NCBI RefSeq assembly: GCF_040183065.1
Contig: NC_091128.1
Coordinates: 177,960,168 to 178,024,167 of the forward strand
Reading direction: 5' to 3'
Length of the DNA: 64,000 nucleotides
Source of the DNA: Periplaneta americana
Taxonomy: Eukaryota > Arthropoda > Insecta > Blattodea > Blattidae
Below the pieces are notes generated by a model. That model saw only the letters and a list, made by a program, of their open reading frames with translations, was not told the origin of the DNA and searched no databases. Shown here one piece after another: positions 22,064 through 33,345 of the stretch (the stretch's first letter is position 1; every line of letters begins with the position of its first letter). The translations under genes were made by a program, and so were the position numbers.

Positions 22064-22922
22064 TTCTTCTTCTTCTTCTTCCCTTCAAGTATTAGGCCAA
22101 ATGGCCTGTTACGATCTCACAGTTGAATTTTCAATCCAGCGCTTCTTTGGACGACCGAGAGATCTCTTCCCGTTTGGACGATAGTGGAGCATGACTTTTG
22201 GGATTCTATCTCTACGCATGCGATGCAGATGATTTATCCAGTTGTTCTGATAATGTTTTACGTCATTAATTACAGGTTCTAGTTGTAATTCTTCCATTAC
22301 ATCTTCATTGCGTTTGTGATCCCATTTCGTATATCCCGCTGTATATCTCATAAATTTCATTTCATTGGCCGTTATTCTGCTTTCGTCTTTCTTCCTCAAT
22401 GTCCATGCCTCACTGCCGTAACAAAGTACAGGTCTCGCCAAGGTCTTGTATAGGCGAATTCGAGTATGCCTTTGTACTATGGAAGGTTTCATAATGGTGT
22501 TAATTATTCCCATTGTTTTGGTGTATTTAGAAATTTTCTGTGAAATGTCTACATCATCGAAAAAAGATAATGTGTATCTGAGATATGTAAAATAATTTAT
22601 CCTTTCTAATATTTTTGAATCTAAACATATTTTGCTAGGCACAGGGTATTTTCCGCAGAAGGCCATCATTTTAGTTTTTTCTTTATTGATTTTCATATCA
22701 TATTTAATTCCAATTTTGTTAAAATTAAAAACTGAACGTTGTAATTCATCTTCTGAGGATGCCACCAGAGCTAAATCGTCTGCAAAAAGTAATGAATCTA
22801 GTTGTAAATGTCTATTGAGTTGTATATATCCACGAGGCAATTGTTTCCATTCTCTAATTATTTGATTCATATATATAATAAATAGCAACGGTGAAAGGCC
22901 GCAGCCTTGTCTTACTCCTGTA
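22064..22922 (-). mobile_element. LINE family C copy, tail (GAA)n
   Basis: The 859-base insert is flanked by TCATCAATTCATTC at 22050-22063 and 22923-22936, an exact 14-base duplication. On the minus strand it encodes TGVRQGCGLSPLLFIIYMNQ, LDSLLFADDLALVASSEDEL (RT motif FADD), ARPVLCYGSEAWTLRKKDES and PNGKRSLGRPKKRW. It ends in a (GAA)n tail. The truncated frame is open for 259 residues. It is distinct from family A, though of the same general layout. Confidence 0.9.
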
Positions 22923-22936
22923 TCATCAATTCATTC

Positions 22937-23329
22937 AACAATTTAATTTCAGCTTTTCTACCATTCTTCCATGCTCCTGAAACCAATTACTCACAAATTG
23001 ACTCACTGTCAAATTCTTTTATTCAGTAGCAACAAATGAAGGAGGGAGGTATGATAGCCCAAGTCTTACTACGCTGAATGGATCGCTTAATCAAAAATAT
23101 ATTTTAAACCCTCATTCCTTAAGATTTAACTTGATCTCAGCTTCAGAGTTAACGGTAAACCAGTTTAGAGAAATTCATTCTCAGTTTAAACAAAGAAATA
23201 ATCTATTTAATATAAACAAGGTTTCAGTGCCGCCAAGGAAATTAGTTACATTTATTTGCTGATAGGGGCAGAGGGACAAGTGGCAAGCTCATCGTCTCAA
23301 ATGCCATCTATTAGGCAACTAAGGTATTA
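22937..23329. other. No recognisable gene
   Basis: Nothing recognised. Confidence 0.4.
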
Positions 23330-23560
23330 TTAGGACGCGAGATAAGAGAAATGTGGTCCAGGGGCTGTAATATTTAGACTTGGAGGTCTTTAACGTGCCG
23401 GAAAACTCCGACACGAGGAGCACGGTTTGAAGTCCCTCCCAGACGACTCGCTGCTTATTTTTGCGTCCTGAAAAATCCATCGACCCCAGACGGGTTTGAA
23501 CCCGCAACTCTTGGGTCTAGAGTAGAGCACTTTATCCCTAGACCACTGGGTGCCATTTCT
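23330..23560 (-). mobile_element. tRNA-derived SINE, family D
   Basis: On the minus strand the head reads CACCCAGTGGTCTAGGGATA, then GCGGGTTCAAACCCGTCTGG, resembling A and B boxes of a tRNA. It is followed by a non-tRNA body. The tRNA fold is imperfect and it has a tail, so I call it a SINE and not a tRNA gene. The end points are approximate. Confidence 0.55.
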
Positions 23561-23929
23561 GTTATTATTAGCAACGTAATAAAGGAATTTAATTGTCTGG
23601 AGTCGCCCACAACGTTCGAGAAATGCGAATCACATTCCTAACAATCTGCACTGCAAGTCAGCTGTTCTCACGAGTGAACGCAACGCACCGTCCTAATGGA
23701 TGTGTTTCAAATCCAAGCCACGAAGAACAGTTTTCAACTCAGATGTAATTTAAAGCAGAGGGAGATACCCTTCAGACCCCGGTCATCAATACCCTTCACG
23801 GTGCAGGTAGCCAGCCGCTCATACAATCGACTGCTCGTAGTCAGGCACCACCACAAGGATCGAACCAATAATCTGTGACTTCAACTACTTATTCTTATTT
23901 CCAACCCTTCTCCCCCTTTGTCACCCTTC

Positions 23930-24261
23930 TCCTTTTTTAGTTCGTTATTTAACGACGCTGTAACAACTACTAGGTTGAAGAGAAGGTAAAGGTATCCCCG
24001 TAGCATGCCATGAAGGCACTTGGGGGGCATGGAGGTAGAGCCCCATGCTTTCCATGACCTCGGCACTAGAATGAGGTGGTGTGGTCGGCACCACGCTCTG
24101 GCCGCCTTTTACTACCGGGAAAGACCCGGTACTGAATTTTATAGGAGGCTGAGTGAACCTCGGGGCCGTTCTGAAAGTTTGGCAACGAGAAAAAATCCTG
24201 TCACCACCTGGGATCGAACCCTAGGTTGGAGAAAACCACTAAAAATCAACCAGCGCCAGTG
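23930..24261 (-). mobile_element. SINE family A copy split by a SINE family B copy
   Basis: GTTATTTAACGACGCTGTAA (23944-23963) is the family A tail and GGTTGGAGAAAACCAC (near 24223) its body. Between them lies a family B piece (23985-24224). TAGGTTGAAGAGAA and TAGGTTGGAGAAAA on its two sides look like a 14-base duplication with two mismatches. Confidence 0.6.
23985..24224 (-). mobile_element. SINE family B copy (truncated head)
   Basis: It matches the body of the 16739-17025 SINE in reverse, from GGTAAAGGTATCCCCGTAGC to CACCTGGGATCGAACCC. It stops at the B box, so the front of the tRNA-like head is missing. Confidence 0.85.
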
Positions 24262-24549
24262 ACAATGAATGAATGAAGTCATAAATTAACAAATAGCTGC
24301 GTTACTTGCCTCACCCTTATGGGTTCACAGGGAGGAAGCAGTGGGGGCTGTTATCAGGAACATACATCTCCTTTTCATTACTGGTGATGAAATGTTTACA
24401 ATGTCTCTAAGGGTAGTTCGTCTTCGTTTTACCCTAGCTCCAACGAGCAGCAAACGAAAGTACAGTAGGACCCCGATTATCCGTCACCCTATTAAACGAT
24501 TGCTGGATTAACCGTCTGTCTTTCTCTCGCTTTTTTTGCTGCAGAAATA

Positions 24550-25737
24550 CAGAGTGATTTATATAGAACTGACTCATTTCTTTCTTTAATTATTCCGTTG
24601 GAAATTCATTCAATGACCCAATTTTAGCACCAAATTAAGCAGAATGTTCTGGAGTTTCGATTCCTTGTCACTAGATGCGCAGATGTTTATGTTTTATTCC
24701 TATTGTTGGCAGCACTGACCCAATTTTAGCACCAAATTAAGCAGAATGTTCTGGAGTTTCGATTCATTGTCACTAGATGCGCAGATGTTCATGTTTTATT
24801 CCTATTGTTGGCAGCACTAGATGCGCAGATGTTTATGTTTTATTCCTATTATTGGCAGCTGTTTTCCACATTTTGTGTCAACGTGAAAATGCAGTACACA
24901 TTAAATCAACGACTCTTCCTTGTGAAGCAATACTGGATTACGAATTCAATTACAGCTACTCAAAGGGCATATCAGAGAGAATTTGGTGTTCGCAATCCTC
25001 CCAAAAAAAAAAACACAATACTGGGACTGGTAAACAAATTGGAAACAACTGGATCTCTGGTGAGTGAAAAGGGCAAGCATCGTTCATCTAGGCTTCCCAC
25101 GGTTGTTGATGTAAGAGCACGACTGGAGCAGTCACCCAAAAAATCATTAAGACGTTTGTCGCAGGATACAGGGTACACCTACTCAATGTGTCGGAGAGCC
25201 TAAAGCCATATAGGGTTACGGTTGTTCATCGGCTACAGAAACCAGATAAGGATAAAAGTTTGAATTATTGTCGTTGGTTTCAGACGTTCATTGTGCAAAA
25301 TCCTGCCATATTGTCCATCACATGGTTCACAGATGGAGCATGGTTCCATTTATCCGGTTATGTGACGACCGAATAATTTCCAGGAACCTGTGGCCACCGA
25401 GATCTCCGGATTTGACAACGCCGGACTTCTTTCTGTGAGGTTACTTAAAAGACAGGGTTTACGCCACACGTCCCCGGACATTGGACGATCTGAAGCACAA
25501 CATCACACAGGAGATTCAAGCTATTGACAACAGAGTCCTCCAACGAGTGGCCAGTAACATGGAACGACGTGTTGAGTTGTGCCTTATGCAGGATGGAGGA
25601 CATTTTCAACATCTGCTATAGAGGTACATAATCTCCCAAAATTCCTCTACATTTTAGGTATAATAAGTTGTCGCTAGCACAATTCATTTTGAAACAATTA
25701 ATGAAAGAAATGTGTCAGTTCTATATAAATCACTCTG
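24550..25737 (+). mobile_element. IS630/mariner-like element, internally deleted
   Basis: The left end CAGAGTGATTTATATAGAAC is matched in reverse at the right end, and TA flanks both sides (24548-24549, 25738-25739). The left part contains a direct repeat of about 102 bases (24615-24816) plus a partial third copy, starting TGACCCAATTTTAGCACC. The 1188-base element sits inside the pogo-like one, so it is younger. Confidence 0.85.
24889..25620 (+). pseudogene. IS630/mariner-like transposase, broken
   Basis: The N-terminal helix-turn-helix is clear: MQYTLNQRLFLVKQYWITNS, QREFGVRNPPKKKNTILGLV, NKLETTGSLVSEKGKH. A frame change and a deletion follow. The frame SESLKPYRVTVVHRLQKPDK leads to WFTDGAWFHLSGYV, the first catalytic aspartate region, then breaks off. 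The sequence resumes at NLWPPRSPDLTTPDFFL with a TGA in place of the usual tryptophan, and ends RRVELCLMQDGGHFQHLL. The block with the second aspartate (DGAPxH) is deleted. Confidence 0.85.
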
Positions 25738-26109
25738 TATATGAAGTATTGCACATTGTATTAGCACGTTATTTTTTTTCTAGAGAGGGTTATTACAAGC
25801 CTTTTCTCTTACACAGTATGGGCTGTTGTTAGAATTGTCGTACTGTATAACTTCCATAGGAAATAATTTCTTCGTGTGTCAAACGAACACTCATTGTGCT
25901 GAGAATCGAAAAAAAAAGTGTAAATAATTGAGTGGTTTGGGGAAAGATAAACCGTAGCTCATCTCGCATCAGAATATGAGATTAGAGTGTTGAAAGTACG
26001 TAAATCTACAACACGAGACCTCCAATACTGTTATCTTTCCACAGACAGCCATTAGGCCTACAAGGAGTTTCCTTGCCCCCTTAAAAACCCGTCGTTGAAA
26101 CCAGACTTA

Positions 26110-27104
26110 GGCCCAATTGTATAAAACTTCCTGACTAAAGATCAACTTTGATCGAAGATCGAAAAGTAAACCGAGTTCAGACACTTCTTCTATTGTACAA
26201 AACTTTTCTGAGATCAAATTATCTTGGTTCAAATACAATCTAAGTTCACGTGAAAAGGATTTGGCAACATCGCATAAACAGGTGAAATACGTGATGCGCG
26301 GACCATGTTATACAGGTTTGTTCAGTGTTGCCAATCTAGCGATTTTAACTCTTTTTCAACAACAATTTCTTTTAACTTTTATATTGCTTAAATAGGGATT
26401 TAGTGACCTTTTTAGCACCCCATAGTGACAAAATTTAATCTTTCTTTGTTGATAATGAGAAATCTAGCGACTTTACAACTACTTTTTCACGAATTTCTGT
26501 ATTACACTCTGTTGGAGACACTGGTTTGTTTTGTGCATTGTAAATAATGGCGGACAATAAGAAGAAGACTGACTGTTCTCCAAGTTGTTATCATGTTATG
26601 GTGTTTGATACTGCTAAACATAATAAAGCTTTATAAAACGACAATTTTCGTTTAGTAATACAGTTAATTGGAAATTTATGAATGTACCTATCATATCCAT
26701 GAATAATTAATGGTTGTTATAAACATAATATAATTATAGGTTATGTTATTTGATATTGCTGAACACGATAGAGCCTTATAAAATATAAGATTGTTTGTGT
26801 ATTAAGGCAAGAAATTGAAAGAAATATATATATATATATAAATGTACTTAACATATCTATTAATATTAATAATAATGTATATTTTATTTGCACAATCTAT
26901 CACTCGTATAGTTCAAACAGAAAAGAAATAACTGAACTTGGATCATCTAACTTAATCGGAGAAATTTCTTCAGTCAAAGTTGACTTTAGTTTGAGACAAA
27001 TTAATCTCAGATTATACTTTATACAACACAAAATTCCAAGTTCGGCTAGAACGAGGATCAATTTAACCTCTGATCTAAGAGTAAATGGTTTATACAATCG
27101 GGCC
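26110..27104. mobile_element. PIF/Harbinger-like non-autonomous element
   Basis: The ends are GGCCCAATTGTATAAAACTT and, reversed, GGCCCGATTGTATAAACCAT. TTA is duplicated at 26107-26109 and 27105-27107, the preferred PIF/Harbinger target. The sub-terminal sequence also repeats GATCAA- and AGTT-type words in inverted order. No transposase or Myb-like gene is left in the 995 bases. Confidence 0.8.
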
Positions 27105-27298
27105 TTAAAGTAGTGAACTTCTGATCCGCTATCTAGCATATTAAACGCACCACCGTCAAAACCACGAAAGGAATTACGGAAGTGTAAATATTATTCACTA
27201 AATTTACGAAAATCTTTTATGGCACGGATTATCAGATTTTTTCGATTAATCGTTCAGCCCACCCCCTTCATTACCACGGATAATAGGGGTTCTACTGT

Positions 27299-28113
27299 AA
27301 AAGCAACCTTCGAAAGTACTGCATGTGAATAATTTCATCACTAGCAAACTATAGCCCTTCAGAACAAGAATGTACACCCCTGCGGCTGCCATTCACGCCC
27401 TCAAAAGAAAATGTTATTGTGCAAACGGGGACCGAAACAAAGCAGCATACCGCAAACTGACAGAAATCTCTATTATCAACCGAGCCACAGTTGCGTGCGT
27501 AGCGACTGGGAACGTTCACAAAGTCTTTATTTCTTGTACCAGTCGACTCAAACATTCTGCTCTTTCCAGGTTGGAGACCGGGGTTCAAGCCCCAGCCGCT
27601 GCTGACGGTACCCAGACCTAGAGGAGCAAGTGAGCCTGAGCGTTATGCAGACCCGCACCACACGCATCGCGTCACCGCCCGTGATGATAGCATGTAATCA
27701 ACAAGTAGACCCTGATGGGCAGTTTCGCTGGCAGGGACTGTACCGGCGGTACAGGCTGGCCCATCATCAGCTCTACTCTATAATCACGCAATATTTGTAA
27801 CAGCACCTTTCCTTCCACACAAAAACCGAACAAAAAAGCTTTTAAATGAACATAAAAAGGCAAGCAGTTAGGAGAGAGGGGAGCGGCGAGGGGGGCGGTA
27901 CGACATGTGTAGTGCGAGCGTGGGGGAAAGCAGTACCTGCCCAGGTTCCGATTCCAGGACCTTTGGTAAGATGGTGTCATCTGAAGAACTGAAATGAGGA
28001 TTATTCTCTTTTTTTTTTTCGTAATTAATCATAATGCAGTATGGATGTACACGTAACACAAGCACAATAGACAGTAAAACGCAAAAATATATGTATGACC
28101 AAATGAATGAATA

Positions 28114-28114
<1 letters not shown>
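27299..28114. other. No recognisable gene
   Basis: Overlapping short frames at 27349-27621 have no known motif. A B-box-like GGGGTTCAAGCCCC near 27580 may be a SINE scrap. Nothing else was identified. Confidence 0.35.

Positions 28115-28178
<64 letters not shown>
28115..28178. repeat. (AAT)n microsatellite
   Basis: About twenty AAT units. Confidence 0.95.
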
Positions 28179-28180
<2 letters not shown>

Positions 28181-28249
28181 GTTATAGTATTTTGCTTATC
28201 CATTGCAATAAAAATTACTACAATATTACTAAAATGTCGTTTATATTAG

Positions 28250-29397
28250 TTTCACAAAGAAAGAAAGATAGACAGTCAGACAGAAAGAAAAAACAAAAGA
28301 AAGACAGGAAGAAGGAAAGACAGAAGGAAAGAGAGAAAAAGGAAAACAGAAGGAAAGAGATAGACAGAAAAAATAAAAAAAGAAAGAAGGAAATACAGAA
28401 AAAATAAAAACAGAAGGAAAGAAAGACAGAAAAAATAAGAAAGAAAGAAAAGAGAAAAATGAAGAAGGAAAGAGAGAGAGACAGAAAAAATAAAAACAGA
28501 AGGAAGGAAAGACAGAAAAAAATTAAGAAAGAAAGAAAAGAGAAAGAAAGGAGGAAAGAGAAATAGACAGAAAAAATAAAAACAGAAAGAAGGAAAGACA
28601 GAAATAATAAAAACAGAAAGAAGAAAAGACAGAAAAAATAAAAACAGAAAGAAGGAAAGACAGAAATAATAAAAACAGAAAGAAGGAAAGACAGAAAAAA
28701 TAAAAACAGAAAGAAGGAAAGAGAGAAAAAATAAACACAGAAAGAAGGAAAGACAGAAAAAATAAAAACAGAAAGAAGGAAAGACAGAAATAATAAAAAC
28801 AGAAAGAAGGAAAGACAGAAAAAATAAAAACAGAAAGAACGAAAGACAGAAAAAATAAAAACAGAAAGAAGGAAAGACAGAGAAAAAAAAACAGAAAGAA
28901 GGAAAGACAGAAAAAATAAAAACAGAAAAAAGGAAAGACAGAAAAAATAAAAACAGAAAGAAGGAAAGACAGAAATAATAAAAAAAAGAAGGAAAGACAG
29001 AAAAAATAAAAACAGAAAGAAGGAAAGACAGAAATAATAAAAACAGAAAGAAGGAAAGACAGAAAAAATAAAAACAGAAAGAAGGAAAGACAGAAAAAAT
29101 AAAAACAGAAAGAAGGAAAGACAGAAAAAATAAAAACAGAAAGAAGGAAAGACAGAAAAAATAAAAACAGAAAGAAGGAAAGACAGAAAAAATAAAAACA
29201 GAAAGAAAGAAAGACAGAAATAATAAAAACAGAAAGAAGGAAAGACAGAAAAAATAAAAACAGAAAGAAGGAAAGACAGAAAAAATAAAACAGAAAGAAA
29301 CACAGAAAAAAATTAAGAAAGAAAGGAAAGACAAAGGAAGAAGGAAAGAGAGGTAGACAGAAAAAGTAAAAAACAGAAAGAAGGAAAGACAGAAAAA
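28250..29397. repeat. 31-bp purine-strand tandem array
   Basis: The core unit is AAAAACAGAAAGAAGGAAAG followed by ACAGAAAAAAT, about 31 bases, repeated more than twenty times with variants. The outer units are more irregular. The plus strand is almost free of thymine, so the minus strand reads as endless Phe/Leu/Ser/Val frames. I reject those as genes. Confidence 0.95.
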
Positions 29398-29400
29398 ATA

Positions 29401-29615
29401 AAGAAAGAGAAGAGAAGAGAAGAGAAGAGAAGAGAAGAGAAGAGAAGAGAAGAGAAGAGAAGGGAAGGGAAGGGAAGGGAAGGGAAGGGAAGGGAAGGGA
29501 AGAGAAGAGAAGAGAAGAGAAGAGAAGAGAAGAGAAGAGAAGAGAAGAGAAGAGAAGAGAAGAGAAGAGAAGAGAAGAGAAGAGAAGAGAAGAGAAGAGA
29601 AGAGAAGAGAAGAGA
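29401..29615. repeat. (AAGAG)n with an internal (AAGGG)n block
   Basis: A pentanucleotide array of about 43 units. Units near 29461-29500 carry AAGGG in place of AAGAG, so a variant has spread as a contiguous block. It directly continues the 31-base array and keeps the same all-purine strand. Confidence 0.95.
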
Positions 29616-29934
29616 TCCGCTGATGTGCGGGACGAATATGGCAATCAATAACCGGAGAGAAAAGCTTTTCAATTTGCTTACGGAAGAAGGCGTGCTGGCC
29701 AGGTCACGTGACGAGGCATCATGGCTCTAATTACAGAGCATTAGCGTCAAGACACAACGCCAGTCATTAATCTGCAACCCTAAGAAAATAATTATTACTT
29801 TTTGGTACATGCCCTTAATCTAAGTACTGCTGTAAACCAGCTACACTAATTATTTACGGGCCTCCGTGTAATTCACACCTCCTGACGAGTACTCGAGCTA
29901 GGTTCCCGGACAGTGCAAGCGGACCAAGGGGTGA
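29616..29934. other. Low-repeat stretch inside the giant intron
   Basis: No mobile element or coding signal is seen. It includes homeodomain-like CTAATTA words and, at 29873-29880, TCACACCT, a T-box half-site. One such word is expected by chance in a window of this size. Confidence 0.3.
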
Positions 29935-31140
29935 TGTACTGTATTGTATTGTATTTATTAACATTCCATGGTATTCTTACATTGCTTTACAGCAGAATAT
30001 GGAACAAGTCAAAAAACTTAATACTATTATAAAATCATAATTTATAGTTACAGTCTAGTTGAAATATATACAGAAGAGATTTACAATATAGTCTACTAGT
30101 ACAACACGAAGTTTTAGTATCAATTTCATGAAGCGTTATTGAATGTCATGAATTCACCTACAGAATAGAAGGCGTGAGAAAGTAGGTACTTCTTTAATTT
30201 GTCCCTAAATAATCTTATGTTTTGAGTTTCATTTTTTATATCGATAGAGAGGCTATTAAAAATTTTTTCTGCCATATAACGCACTCCTTTTTGATAGCAC
30301 GATAGACTTGCCGATGGAGTATGAAAGTAATTTTTTGACGTGTATTTATGCTATGAACTGTTGAATTAGTTACAAAGTTTTCACGATTACATACGACGAA
30401 GATTATTAATCAAAAAATATACTGACAAGCCATAGGCATTATTTGTAGTTTTTTGAAAATAGTCCTACAAGATTCCCTAGATTTGGCACCTACTATTATT
30501 CTAATTACTCTTTTTTGTAATAGAAATATATTGTTACTATCTGTGGAATTTCCCCAGAATATTATTCCAAAACTCATTACCGAGTGGAAGTATGCAAAGT
30601 ATATTGTTTTTAAGGTATTGATATTTACTATCTTTCGCATAGATCTAATAGCAAAACAAGCTGAATTTAGTTTGGGGGTAATTTCTTTAATATGATTTTT
30701 CCAATTTAACACATTATCGATTTTACAGCCAATAAATTTGGTTGCTGTTGTTTCTAATAGGTATCTATTATTAATTATTGCCCTGGAAATTTGCGACGTT
30801 GAATTTGGACAGGATTTAAATTGAATTATGTTAGTTTTGTTACAATTTAATACCAATTTATTGACTGAGAACCAGTCACATATTTTGAAGAGAATTTCCT
30901 CTGTTGAAGATTGGAATGTGTTGGAGTTATTGGCTGCAAGTACTACACTTATGTCATCTGCAAATAATATGGGATGATCTACATCTTTTATTAGGGGGGC
31001 ATGATCATTTATAAACACTAGAAAAAGTAGGGGACCTAATATTGATCCTTGAGGAATTCCATTATTAATAGTTCCCAATGTCGATGCAGATTTCAAAGTT
31101 GTATTGATTTCAACTTTCTGTTTCCTATCTATGTGATGGC
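29935..31140 (-). mobile_element. Jockey-like LINE copy, tail (TACAA)n
   Basis: On the minus strand the sequence reads HHIDRKQKVEINTTLKSAST, INNGIPQGSILGPLLFLVFI and HPILFADDISVVLAANNSNT (RT motif FADD). It continues through WKNHIKEITPKLNSACFAIR to FLLQKRVIRIIVGAKSRESC, the usual jockey-type ORF2 C-terminal order. The frame is open for 228 residues. The 3' end is a TACAATACAATACAG-type tail. The copy is 5'-truncated at about 31140. Confidence 0.85.
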
Positions 31141-31355
31141 GGGGGCAGTGTTTCTAACTCATCCCTGCCCTCCTCTATACCACGATCCGATGACAGAGTG
31201 CACCAATCTCGATTGGAATGCGTGGTTAGATACTCATAGTTAACTAATAAGAACCGATGCACCATCAACTTCGCTTGGTTACGAAACCGCGGTTAGTTGC
31301 TGCGTGTTTCACCATTATTCCTCTGCGTATCAATTCATCACAGTATTCAGGAGGC

Positions 31356-32608
31356 CAATATTCTTTTGAGAAGATTAACTCCATATGTAGATGAAATTAT
31401 CGGGGATCATCAGTGTGGATTTAAGCGTAATAGATCGACTATTGACCAGCTATTTTGTACTCGACTGATAATGGAGAAAAAAATGGGAGTATAAGGATAC
31501 AGTGCATCTGTTATTCATAGATTTCAAAAAGATATATGACTCGGTTAAGAGAGAAGTTTTATATGATATTCTTATTGAATTTGGTATTCCCAAGAAACTA
31601 GTTCAACTAAAATGTGTCTCAGTGAAACATACAGAAGAGTTCGTACAGGTCAGTTTCTGTCAGATGCGTTTCCAATTCACTGTGGGCTAAAGGAAGGAGA
31701 TGCACTATCACCTTTACTAGAGTATGCCATTAGGAAAGTTCAGGATAACAGAGAGGGTTTGGAATTGAACGGGTTACATCAGCTGCTTGTCTATGCGGAT
31801 GACGTCAATATGTTAAGAGAAAATCCACAAACGATCAGGGAAAACACGAGAATTTTACTGGAAGCAAGTAAAGTGATAGGTTTGGAAGTAAATCTCGAAA
31901 AGACAAAGTATATGATTATGTCTCATGACGAATTGTACGAAATGGAAATATAAAAATTGGAAATTTATCTTTTGAAGAGGTGGAGAAGTTCAAATATCTT
32001 GGAGCAAGAGTAACAAATATAAATGACACTCGGGAGGAAATTAAACGTAGAATAAATATGGGAAATGCCTGTTATTATTCGGTTGAGAAGCTTTTGTCAT
32101 CCAGTCTGCTGTCGAAAAATCTGGAAGTTAGAATTTATAAAACAGTTATATTACCGGTTGTTCTGTATGGTTGTGAAACTTGGACTCTCACTTTGAGAGA
32201 GGAACATAGGTTAAGGGTGTTTGAGAATAAGGTGCTTAGGAAAATATTTGGGGCTAAGAGAGATGAAGTTACAGGAGAATGGAGAAAGTTACACAACACA
32301 GAACTGCACGCATTCTATTCTTCACCTGACATAATTAGGAACATTAAATCCAGACGTTTGAGATGGGCAGGACATGTGGCACGTATGGGCGAATGCAGAA
32401 ATGCATATAGAGTGTTAGTTGGGATGCCAGAGGGGAAAAGACCTTTAGGAAGGCCGAGACGTAGATGGGAAGATAATATTAAAATTGATTTGAGGGAGGT
32501 GGGATATGATGGTAGAGAATGGATTAATCTTGCTCAGGATAGGGACCAATGGCGGGCTTATGTGAGGGCGGCAATGAACCTCCGGGTTCCTTAAAAGCCA
32601 ATAAGTAA
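31356..32608 (+). mobile_element. LINE family A copy 6 (one of the two longest)
   Basis: GTATTCAGGAGGC occurs at 31343-31355 and 32609-32621, an exact 13-base duplication. The 1253-base insert starts at LRRLTPYVDEIIGDHQCGFK, passes [33 protein letters not shown] (a small deletion removes part of this block) and [20 protein letters not shown]. It ends [21 protein letters not shown] and AATAAGTAA. Several frameshifts break the frame. Confidence 0.95.
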
Positions 32609-32621
32609 GTATTCAGGAGGC

Positions 32622-33345
32622 AGTGACTAGTTGATTTTTCGAAGCGTCACTGAGTATGCTCGGGTGCGGGTTGGAACCCCACTTGGGTCTTTTGCGAAGT
32701 TTTCCTCAACTGCAAAGTGAACTCTAAGATTTTTCTCACCAAACATCCAAGGCCGCTACCACCAATTACACACAGCGCAGTTGATAGAGCGTCGATAAAT
32801 GTACAGTTCGATTACATATGCATAGCCTCTTCAGTTACTTGGAAATTCAGGTGGGGAAAGGGGCGGGCATCAGTAATATCCTTTGCAGTCTGACACGCCT
32901 ACTCCTTTGAAGCACCGATCCTGAAATGAACCCAGGCTTCTAACAACAAGAAAAAAGTGCGCAGTTAGGCAGCAACTAATCAGCAAGTCGCGGAGGAACA
33001 AAGACGGCCGGTCGGTGTTAATGAAGCAGCCGCCTACATGTGTTGAGACGTTACAATTAGTAATTCAATTACACCCGCTTGATTGTGGCAACTGAAGAAC
33101 AGAATGCTCGTACTGTCCTGGTTGCACATAAGCTACACTGTAGCGTCTGAATGGCTGTAGGATGTCAATCAATCGTAAACTATACGCATCTCATAATTTT
33201 ATCAAAACCAAAGAACTATATTTTTATAAAATACTAAGTTCCACCTATTGTACCAAAATTAAGTTAATTTATTTGAACGTAGTACTAGTAACCCAACAGA
33301 CGGCTAAGGAACACTAGAGTTTCATTTTGTGAACTACACACTTCC
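32622..33345. other. No recognisable gene; possible SINE scrap at 32640-32810
   Basis: GGGTGCGGGTTGGAACCCCA near 32670 resembles a tRNA B box and is followed by SINE-like GTTTTCCTCAACTGCAAAG. The rest has no identified element. ATTAGTAATTCAATTA at about 33056 is a homeodomain-like cluster of words. Confidence 0.35.

Larger units (their letters stand above)
24463..27297 (+). mobile_element. pogo/Tigger-like transposon carrying two nested elements
   Basis: The left end is CAGTAGGACCCCGATTATCC. The right end, reversed, is CAGTAGAACCCCTATTATCC. Both abut TA. These are typical Tigger/pogo terminal repeats. A coding remnant at 25924-26035 reads IIEWFGER, then TVAHLASEYEIRVLKVRKST, resembling the pogo/CENP-B helix-turn-helix. 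Two other elements (24550-25737 and 26110-27104) have inserted, so little of the original transposase is left. Confidence 0.75.

Noticed and set aside
28218..29672. Frames of 350-370 residues rich in Phe, Leu, Ser and Val on the minus strand
   Set aside because: They are the complement of an all-purine tandem array with no stops. They are low-complexity in every frame.
29873..29880. TCACACCT, a T-box half-site, as an autoregulatory site
   Set aside because: An 8-base word is expected once or twice by chance in 64 kb on two strands. A second hit near 43836 lies at a SINE edge.
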